From assembly GCF_037126465.1 (NCBI RefSeq), contig NC_088210.1, positions 22,469,511 to 22,533,510 of the forward strand: a DNA stretch of 64,000 nt. Direction: 5' to 3'. The translations under genes were made by a program, and so were the position numbers. Each line of letters starts with the position of its first letter. Within the stretch, counting starts at the first letter, position 1. This DNA comes from Ornithodoros turicata (taxonomy: Eukaryota > Arthropoda > Arachnida > Ixodida > Argasidae). The notes beneath the pieces were generated by a model. It worked only from the letters and a program-made list of their open reading frames with translations, was not told where the DNA came from and searched no databases. Shown one piece after another: positions 37,501 through 48,800 of the stretch.

Positions 37501-39809
37501 GTAATATAATAATAATCGGTATAGATAGAAATAAATTTGAATTGAATTCATAATTAAGCAATTTCTTGCCTACGGAGAGCAACAAATGGTTGGCATGTGT
37601 TCTTTCTTCACAAATTGTGCTGCGTAACTTAATTCGAGGTCTATTTTGCATTTATGCACATCGATTATGTACATAGGAATATGAGGACAAGTGAGACAAT
37701 GCAGTCCCCACTCTATGACGTTCATTTAGTCCCTTGAGGGCTAATAGTTGTCTCAGCGTATTTAGTCCCTAAAAAGACTAGAGTTACTCCTTATTTTTTC
37801 ACAGTGTACAACATGGTTCTATCAGGGCAAGTTCTTTGCATATATACGTGCTGACGTCACAATATATACTTACTGCAGGTCGGGATTGTGGCTATTAATA
37901 TAATTGGCGACGATGTATTTCTCGATGGTGGCGGAGAAGAAGAGGTGAGTCTAATTCTCTCTCTCTCTCTTTCATGAAGAAGGAGCCAAAATATTTTATT
38001 AGCACCAGGGATGCGCTTTTTTTTTTCCTTTACATTTTTTTCCCTTTTCCCCCTTTATATAGCGTTGACATATTGTTCTTGTCCTTGCAGAAATCGACGT
38101 GGCAAACGATCATTAAACGGTAAGGGATTTGTCACAGTACATATATGAATGTCGGAACCTACACGGTGCATAGCACGCTGCGCGCCAACCGCTGCCGCAA
38201 ATGATACACTCTTAAAAATAAACTTCACCACATAGCACGCTCCTAGCCAACCATCGTCCCGAGTGACATCGATACTCTCCCCTGATTTGTTGAAAACGAT
38301 AGGCGTGCGCCTTTTTGTGACACTCGTGCAGAAATATTAATTGTCACAAAAAAAGCGTATGCCTCGCGCTTCCCACAAATCAAGGGTGATAGAGGTATCG
38401 CTCTGTACGCTCATAAAAAAATAACTTCACTGCACAGCGCGCTGCTAGCTCACCCATCATCTCGAATGATATCGTTATCTGCCCTGATTTGTTGAAAACG
38501 GGAGGCGTACGCGTTTTTGTGACACTTATGCAGAAATGTTAATTGTCATAAAAAGGCGTACGCTCCGCGCTTTCCACAAATCAAGTGGTATAACTCTGTA
38601 CAATGGTTTGCCTTCGGCGTGCTATGTGGTGAAGCGTTGTTTAAAGGTTGTAGGGTTATCGCTTCTGATTCGAAGAAGGGGGCGTACGCCTTTTTGTGTT
38701 AATTACCATGTATCCATGGTGGTATCCAAGGATGGTATTGGTATCTAACCATCATCTCGAATGATATCGTTATCTGCACTGATCATAATTGTCACAGAAA
38801 AGGCGTAGGCCTCCCGTTTTCAACAAATCAGGGCATATAACGACATCATTCGAGATTATGGTTGGTTATAGGGGCTGGCTATGCGGTGATGTCCATTTCT
38901 AAGACTGTAGGCGCGCACCGTGCTATGCGGTAAACTTATGTTTTTAGCGTGAAGGGCGACATCATTTACAAATCACGAATCACACCGCTTAGATAGCGCT
39001 TGAAAATTGGATTGGATTGGATCGGATACAGAAAAAATATGCTGAGAAGTTGAGACACTAGGGGCCCTATCCTCGTCAAAGTACACGACCTCGATTACGT
39101 TGTGTTTCGCACGTCATTCGTCGTAATGTGAAGAAGGCATGAAGAACAGACATGAATGTCACGCGCCCTCCACCAATAGTCGAGCCCTTGATCCTGCAAT
39201 CTTCGTGATAACGTACACACTCTTAAAAACGAACTTCACCTTATAGCACGCTCCTAGCTAACCATCATCCCGAATGATATCGTTCTCGCCCGTGATTTGT
39301 TGAAAACTGGAGGCGTACGCTTTTTTTTTTTTTTTTTTTGTACCAATTATGCACGGCATAATGTTATAAAAAAATGCCCGTTTTGAACGAAGGGCCCCAG
39401 GAAACTTTTCTTTTATGTAGCGGCAGTCGCTACATGAAAATATTTACGCTACAAAGTAAGCTGAGACTACACGGAAACGCTCAGTTTCGTCTCTCTCCGT
39501 GGGTCGTCGAACTCTTCTTACCTGAGGGCGTGACTTATCAGCGAACGATTGGTTTTCAAGATAGAGGAGAAGCTGCACCCTCATTTTCGAGGAATCTCTT
39601 TGGGCAAGCTCCATTAGGGGTATTACCATATTGACTGGATTTTCTATTCAAACTACGGTCTCCCGCATCCTGCATGCAATTGAAAAAAAGAAAAAAGAAT
39701 GGGTGTGGACCCCGAGCGAGCCATGAATGCTGATTGGCGGCACACTTCACGCGCATGTCGGAAGAAATGCAGAACTCTCGAACTGAAAAAAAAAAAATAA
39801 TAATAATAA

Positions 39810-39851
<42 letters not shown>

Positions 39852-42800
39852 ACGTGGAAAGAGTGGCGCCCCTGAAATTGATCAATAACTTGCGGTTTCG
39901 GTTGAAAGCGCTGCTCCATTTACTTCCGGTGGTAGACGGACTGCGGTTGCCTGCTCACTACACTCTAGAAACGGAACTTCGCGGCATAGCACGCTGTGCG
40001 CCAATCATTGTCACGAACGATAGGGTTATCGCTTCTGATTCGAAGAAGTGAGCGGGGAGCATACACTCTTAAAAACGAACTTCGCCACATAGCAAGCTCC
40101 TAGCCAACCGTCCTCTCGAATGATATCGTTATCTGCCCTGATTGGTTGAAAACGGGAGGCGTACGCCCTTTTTTGTGACACTTATGCTGTTCATAATTGC
40201 CACAAGAAAAGGCGTCTGCCTCCCGTTTTCAACCAATCAGGGCAGATAACGATATCATTCGAGAGGACAGTTGGCTGGCAGAGTGCTATGCGGTGAAGTT
40301 CATTTCTAAGAGTGTATACGCCTTGTTTCTGTGTCAATCTGAATATATGATAATTGATGGAATAAGACGTACAGGCATACAGGAGTGTTAAAGTAGCACA
40401 GAAATCATTTTTAACACCCTGTTTTGTTCCTATAAAACTGTTAAGTAGGCCAGGAAGATGCGCCATGAGAAATAATTCACACCACAGAGTCATAATTATC
40501 GCAGAAATTGAATTTAAAGTGCGCCGCAAAAAGCGACCGTGCGCAGCGGTGGTGGAGAGAATTATAGCGGCCTGTGATCTGCCTGCGACCTCGCGCTGAC
40601 GCTACAGAATCCGCGCTCGCTGATTGGTTCAGAGAAATGTTGCCTGCTACTTAGCTGTCGTCTGCTACTCAATCGGCTCTGAGAAAGCATTGCTCCTGGT
40701 TGTGCCATGATTCGGCCGCTCCTTCTATCCCCAATTCTCCTGGGGAAGTGGCAAAATTGGTTTACGGCGGCAAAGGAACAGGGCGCTGACCCCAACTGAC
40801 TGGCGAACCAGAACGCGTGGACCCTGTAACGTCATCGGTGACGTGGCATCATGCTTTTCTTCCTCGTTATACCCGGAGTAGCGAGTTAAGGGTGAACGCG
40901 GAACAAACCTTTCGTGCTATTCGGTAAATTGGCACACACACTTTTATCGTCATAATCTGAAATTTTCTGGAAAACCCTCTGTACTCCTTTAATGGTCACA
41001 AATGGCGTACGTCCCACGCTTTCCACAAATCACTTGTGATAAGGGTATCATTACGCACAGTGGGCCTTTTTTCACACTCGCGTGGTATCCCAGAGGCTGT
41101 CAAACGAAACACGATCGGTGCGCGCGAATACAAAACCGGCGCCATATTGCGCCATCTATTGAATATGTAAGGAACCCAATCCGGCTCCGTCAGGGTCACA
41201 GAGCATGCGCAGAAGCTTTGTGAAAAAGGTCCATTGTTGGTCCTTAGCCTGGTATGTGGTGATGAAGTTCTGTTCCAAAAGTGCAGTGACGGCACAGTGA
41301 AGCTGTATCTCACGCCATTGGTCATCGGCTTGCAGACCGATACGTTATGCAAGTGGGTCGGTTCTCTGCGCAGCTCCCCAGTTTTCCTCTAACCCCTATT
41401 GTCCGTGGAGCCACCTTATTGGTCCCTTTTCTGAGTGGGTTGGCTTTTACGCGTTTCATGTGGTGAAGTCCTGCTTTAGGAGTGCAGACACACGCTTTAA
41501 ATATTTGCAGAAGCGATGCCTGTCCTCCCACGTAAATCCCACACAGTCCCAGAGGGCCCCGGATGTATTCCGTGACTCCACAGAGTCACCCCACATTGAC
41601 GTTCAGAGTATATATATGGAAGCGTTTGATCTGTTCTTTCTTCATTCGGTGCGTGCAGGAACGAAGAAATATCTCCCATGGACGACCTGGCCTTTGACAT
41701 GTACGTGGACACAGAAGTGGCGCAGATTTTGCGCAAGCTGGAAGCGAAGAAGCGCGACGCTATCGCGGGTGCGTACACCCTTTGTCTTTTGTCTAAAAAG
41801 AACTAAAAACAACTGAAAAAGAACTAAACTAAGACTAAAACTAAGCTAAGCTAAAAGTAAACTTAACTAAAACTAAACAAAAATAAAACTAAAAAGAACT
41901 AAAAAGAACCGCAGGCTATTGTCTAAAAAGAACTAATTGTAGTTCCCTTGTACTGGAGGTGTTGTCGCTTTCAGGACAAAAACTGATGTCAGAGAGTGGG
42001 GGACCGTATTTAAAGCTTTGTGTTCACACACTCTTAAAAATGAACTTCACCGCATAGCACGCTCCTAGCCAACCATAATCTTGAATGACATCGTTATCTG
42101 CCCTGATTTGTTGAAAACGGGAGGCGTACGCCTTTTTTTTTTTTGTGACACTTATGCTGTTCATAATTATCACAAAAAAGGGCGTACGCCTCCCATTTTC
42201 AACAAATCAGGGCAGATAACGATATCATTCGAGATTATGGTTGGCTAGGAGCGTGCTATGCGGTGAAGGTCATTTTTAAGAGTGCAGTTTCGCACTCTAA
42301 AAACAGAACTTCACCGCAAAGCACGCTGTGCGCCAACCATTGCCACGAATGATAGGGTTATCGCTTCTGACGCGAGGAAAAGGGTGGGCGTACGCCTTTT
42401 TGTGGCAATTTGGATATATGATAATTGCCACAAAAAGGTGTACGCCCTCCTCTCTCCTCGAATCAGAAGCGATAATTCTATGATTCGTGGCAATGCATGG
42501 TTGGCCCACAGCGTGCTATGCGGTGAAGTTATGTTTTTAGAGTGCATGCATGTAACACTCTTAAAAATGAACTTCAAGGCATAGCACGCTCCTAGCCAAC
42601 CATGATCTCGAATGATATCGTTATCTTCCCTAATTTGTTGAAAACGGCAGGCGTACGCCTTTTTTTTTTGTGACAATTATGAACAGCATAAGTGTCAAAA
42701 AAGGCGTACGCCTTCTGTTTTCAATGAATCAGGGCAGATAACGATATCATTCGAGATGATGGTTGGCTAGGAGCGTACTATGCGGTGAAGTTCATTTCTA

Positions 42801-45800
42801 AGAGTGTACGTAATCTACGTCACGAATGACAATTCTTTAACTTTGAAGTTTATGTCAAGCTTATAAATCTTGCGACGTGCGGACGCAACTTGTCAAGAGG
42901 TGCCCACTAACTACTCCTTACTCCGTGGGTAGAAGATTGCCTAATTAAACCGCGTTGTTCCATGGAATTCGCGCACTGCACGCGTGAACTGTCGTAAACT
43001 GCGATGCTCACGGGGTGGGTGGCGAGGATATTTGCAGGTGTTGAGGAATGAATTTCACGGCCGGGTAACTAAAGTGGGAGCATCTAGAAGCTGCAACTAC
43101 TCGTCAGCTCACCCACGCGTGAGCATCATTAATGCACAAACGATCCCGGTTGTTTCACCTGGGTGGGGGGAATTGGTCGTCGAATAATGATATGCGCGCG
43201 GCAGCTTTGTATACTGTTTCGATAGATGTCTTTATGCCGACTTTGCACACTCACGCGGGGTGTGTTTTACAGCCACATCCCGTGGTCGTTGCTCACAAAG
43301 TGGGTCATTGGGATGAGCACGAGTGGGTGTGGTCAGCGAGTCAATGTCTTCTAGTTACAGTGGATAAGTAACAGCCGTATAATTACTTACACTTGCTCTT
43401 TCTGCTGTGGAGCAGAGGTCGTGCAGACTCTGCCGCTCATGACGTAAACCTGCGTGCTAAACGGGAGAGTTGATGTTAGTACCTAATACAATTCCGACAC
43501 GTATTTTCTGCAGTTACGGTTCTATGCGTATGTGAATGTGTTCTCTGCGTATTCTCTTGACGTATGTGAAATTAATACCCCTGTCAGACGTACTAATTTA
43601 GTGTCACTTTCAACGAGCGACACATGCACTTAGTTTCACTCGTGTGCTGTCACTACCACATCTTTCAGTGACACTCGGAAGAATTAATTTAGTGAATGAC
43701 GATTTAATTTAGTGAGTTCCCCAAACTCACTTCACTACTCTTCGGCTGACCGAGGGTGTAGCCTCGACGGCAGGCTACGTGGTGCAGGTAAAAATATTGA
43801 GAAAGAGCGAGGGGCCCCCGCGACACCACAACATTTTTAAACGAGTATTTTCAACAGCGTGTTTATTTTATTTTAATACAGTGTGACATTCCGTGTAGTC
43901 ACACGAGCGACATCTTCACGGAATATTCTAATGGAAGAAGTTATCAGCATGTGAGAACTTCGTGGTCTCGGCGATCTATGGCGGCGGCTATTTTTGCTGT
44001 GCCGCATGTTTGAGGCCAATTTGTTTAATGTTGGAATATGATTTGCAGAAGGTGTTTCTAAATCAAAGAAAAATATTCTGAGGAAGGTATTGTGGCGCGC
44101 GCCTAAAAATTTTGCCGCCGTTTATTCTTATCTACCGTGTTCTATCTCTGTTCTTATTGCCATCATCGTTGCTAAAGTGACACTTACTTATAAGCCGTGT
44201 AGTAAGTGAAAAGTGACATTCGCTTGGTTGGAGTGCACTTCACCAAAAAATGACACTAAATTAGCCCGTCTGACAGGAGTATTAATTACAATTCGTAAAT
44301 ATGTGTGCAATTGCGCATGCTTCGGGGTGCCCTGGCTGCCTCAAATAAGAACTTACACTCTTAGAAAAGAACTTCACCGCATTTCACGCTCCTATAGCCA
44401 AACATTATCTCGAATGATATCGTTATCTGCCCTGATTTGTTGAAAACAGGCGGCGTACGCCTTTTTTGTGACAATCATTATGAACAGCAAAAATGGCACA
44501 AAAAAGGCGTACGCCTCCCGTCTTCAACAGATCAGGGGCGAGAACGTTGTAATTCGGGGTGATAGTTGGCTTGGAGCGTGCGATGTGGTGAAGTTCATTT
44601 TTAAGAGTGTACGGACTTGCAAGGAGGTGACTGGGCTGCCTATGCGCATGTGTGTAAGTCCGAAGAGTCCCATTCGCTGCTGCCGTGTCACTCTGAGGAA
44701 TGTATGCGCCGGAGCTTGTTCCGTAACATTTTGTCCAGCACTGTGCAGAATGATACATTTATCACGGTTGATTTGTTGAAAATGGGAGGCGTACGCCTTT
44801 GTTGGCGCATGGAGCTTCCCTGCGCATCAGTGCCGGGCTCTTCCATCCCTTCTCGATTTCGTGCAAGCCACTGGCCTCCTCGATGAGCTCTAAACAGAAC
44901 TCCGACCTGTCTTCGCGTCTCTGTGAAGTGGGGAACGGTCCTGTGGCTGCCACGGGGGAAACGTCCCATGTCATTATCACTTCTCCATCATTTATTGTTG
45001 TTTCCACAAATCCAAGTAGATGAAGGTATCACTCAGTGCAATGGTTCGCGTTCTATGCGGTGAAGTTCTTATTTATAGTGTAGTTCAATGCTGCCGATAG
45101 CTATACATGTGGACACTTACTACAGGCAGCAGTCGTATCAGTTGAACATAGGCCAGCCAGTTCATACGTAATAGGCACTAGATTTGTGTGGATTGTCGTG
45201 TCTATGGAACTAACGCGCTGGAAGAGCGCAGTAGGAAAGAGAAAGAGCGCAGTAAGCCACAACGTTGTTTATGTTTTCTTGCAGAAGAACGCTTCGTTTT
45301 CGCCAAAAAGCTGAAAAATGCTGTCGTGGAACTCCAGAAGGTATGTCCCTCCTACATGCTGTAGCACTGTTTGCCATGCACTCTCAGAACAGAACTTCAC
45401 CGCATAGCACGTTGTGCGCCAACCACTTCCACGAATAATAGGGTTATCGCTTCTGATGTGAAGAGAGAGAGGGGGGCGTACGCCTTTTTGTAGCAATTAT
45501 CATATATGTCCATACTGCTACACAAAGGCGTACGCCCCACTCGCTTTTCGAATCAGAAGCGGTAACCCTATCATTTGTGGTAATGGTTGAAGGACAATGT
45601 GCTATGCGGTGAAGTCCATACCTGTTCCTTTCTGTAGCGTTCCGCTCGTGCCACACATGATCCTGTATAAGATGGAGCGGCTGAATTGGGACAATGGACC
45701 AAGTAATTTTGCCGCAGTAAAATGGCGAGATTGCCTTTGGTCGTTTTCGCAGTGCAGGTTATCTGTTGCCGCTCGCGTACCTACGGACTCTTGCAGGGCG

Positions 45801-48800
45801 CTGAATTGCAAAAGAGCTGCGCGTTTTTCTGCAGGTTGGCGAGAAGCTGGGTAAGATGGTGATCGAGAAGCAAATGGCGGTCGAGATGGAAGACTTCGAT
45901 AAGGCTCGCCAAAAGAAGAAACATATCGAGGAATACCGCCTCAACGCCTACGAGCACTTGCGACTACCCGAGCTGATGGAGATGGAAGGAGTACGTCTCT
46001 ATAACACTATAGTAGTGTCAACAGTAACTATCGCATGAAACAGTCCTTCATTTTTTTTTTTTTTTTTTTTTGTAGTACAATCCGGAACGGGACTCCGCAT
46101 TGCCAGGTACGTGATCACTGACGCATAGGTAGGGACATTCCGCTATCCAAGTGTTCACATCGTCGCGGAACATTGTAGTGGAAGAAAAAGCGGAAACACA
46201 GCTCACGGGTCCGAAGGTCCGTTAACCTGTTATGTTGAGCATGCACGCGGTGCAGGTATATCGGGAGCACAACCTACTAAATTATAACGACCATGTCATA
46301 GACACCAGAGCCGTATATTGAACGGGAGTCTGGCCATTAATGAGCCATGCCTATACCTGAAGCTCCACCCACTTTTTCAACTTTCTGACCCATGACGTCT
46401 TGAAATACGGGGCGCTATCAATCAACCTATCCTCATTATTTGTCCCCTTATCAACATGGGCAGCGCCATTTTGGGTGGCAAGTGGATTGGATGGGATTGA
46501 AATGAATACCTCTCGCAATCTGCAAAACTAGTGGATTTTCGGTGCAAATTTGATGAACGCCACCTATAGGCTGCGCAAGGCACATCGGAAGTGTCGTCTG
46601 CTTCCGTCGTTGTACCGCTGCCGGCAGAACCACTGGTGTGCTTTGGCTGCAGTTCGGCCTAGCTAGGGCGGAGCCTCGATATGTATCAGTTTTCGTTGCA
46701 TTTCTTAATTTGGTGGGTCCTTGCAGTGCTGTGAGGAGCGCCTGCTTTTGGTTCCTCCGATTCTCAGCCGCTGTAGTCTCACACACACGCCACTGTCTAT
46801 GCACGCGTGCGTCGTGCAGAGGGAACAGATGAAACCTGCTACACCGGTAGCCCACACATTTGTACTTCCGTCGAGAATGCTGGCGTTGCGCAAACCCTGC
46901 AATGCTGTCCACGTAATGCAGAGGTCGGCCGGCAGTCCTATGAGTTAGGTCTTCAAGGCCCCCTTGACACGTTTGATGGCACGCGGGGGGTTCCGGTCTT
47001 TCCTGCAAGGCGGGTCACAGCACGAGACCGTTCTGTATTTTGTCTTTGTGATCAGTGATCACATAACCGTGATGATATCACTATTCTGTGATCATGTCAT
47101 TCCGGCAGGTCCCGTGCCGTCACCGGAGAAGCCAGGCAAGGGCCATCATGTTACCATGGAGGCAGCACCTTCTCTGCAGGAGCCAACTCACAGGTGTCAG
47201 CCAACAGAACCCGTACAGCAAACGACGCAGCGCCAAGCGGCAACGTTAAAGGCGCAGAGGAATCCTTACCTTGCCCTAGAGAACAGGGTCGTCGCGGGAC
47301 ACAGAAGGCAATGAGTCATCCTGTTTTATTCCTGGATTTATTTCGGGTGTAAACCAATAAGGCAGGGATTGTGTTTCAGGTTCATCTGGAATGTATTCAT
47401 GGCATAAGGCAAAGTGAAAAATTTCTAGAATAAACAAAGTGTGCGTGAAAGATTAGTCTTAGCGTGGAGCCTTTAAAGTGACAGCTTTATAGGACAGGCC
47501 GCCGTGTGGGTCCTGTCGTAGCTCCACTGGATCACGTGACAATGATCACGTGACAAAAAAGAAATGCGGCCTATGTTGACCGCGTCTGGCAATATACAAT
47601 ACCACGAGAATCTTCCTTTTAAATATCACATTTCTCTGCTATATCAGATCATATCATATCATATCATATCAATATCATATCTCTGCTATCCTCAGAGCTG
47701 ATCCCGAAGAGGACGGAAAAGAACTGGTCTTGGGCAGGATGTCCCTGAAAGATCGTCAGGAAGCCGCACTCCCCATCGAAGTCTTTGGACTGCGACTGGT
47801 ATGCAGTTCTCCTCTCTTATTGTCGATTCCAACGGGCTTCCTTTCTCGACCAGGTTCAAAAATTATACTCCAAGAACTTCATCCAACGCGAAGAAGCGTT
47901 CAAAGAAATGCAGCGATTCCTGGAACGCTACAACGCCCGCCGAAGTCGTCATACGCCAGAGGACGTTCTCAAAGGGACCACGTTCCTGCTGCAAAGGGGC
48001 GTTCGCGACAAAGTGCTCTCAGTGAGACATCTCTTCTTCTTCATGCAATATAAGCATGCGAACAACTCCGTGCAATACCACTCTCAGAACAGAACTTCAC
48101 TGTATAGCACATTGTCCACCAACCACCTGCCACGAATGATAGGGTTATCGCCTCTGCACACCCGCAAATACAGCACCTGCATAGCTTTTTTTATTTAAAA
48201 AATCTGTGACTGATAAAAACGAGAGCCCCTATATATTATTTACTTCTAACAATCCTTTTCAGGTGTTCATACAAGCATTGAACTTAATGCAAACATTGTT
48301 CACGCGCTTTACGTTAGCTCAGAGGTAAGGTATCCTCCAACCACCAGATCCATGCGAACAAAAGTAAGCTAAAAAAATAACGTCTTTCGAGATCACAGGA
48401 TATCGAAGGGCGATGTCACTGTGGCTGTCAACAAGACTGTGCCCCGGATCTTGTACAGAACAGGCGACACGGTAAGCAAATTCATAAAGGCCGTGTTCGG
48501 GATCTGCCGTGAGCGTGAGTGACGAGATCTTCTTTTGAACACCAGGCACCGCGAGTTAAAACTGTGGCTACAGACTTCCTCCTGGAAATGGGAGACTACG
48601 AGGACGTTAAGGCAAGTGTGTCATTTTGATTAATTTAATAATAATTGGGGGTTCACGTCGCGAGACAACTGAGATCACGAGCGACGCCACAGCGGTCGGT
48701 CTGTGGAGTCATCTTGATTGTTGAGGGAAATGTTGAGGAAGAGATGCGGAAGCTTGCATGCGACCCTCCACCGATTAGAACAACAACATAGAAGAGACGT

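Noticed and set aside
24184..45620. CRISPR-like array from repeated palindromic units
   Set aside because: Units are about 250 bases, not 25-40, they are not regularly spaced, and spliced eukaryotic genes surround them. They are MITEs.
46451..47008. 185-codon minus-strand open frame in CEP104 intron 10
   Set aside because: It overlaps the intron on the opposite strand, has no known motif and low-complexity composition. Treated as chance or repeat-derived.
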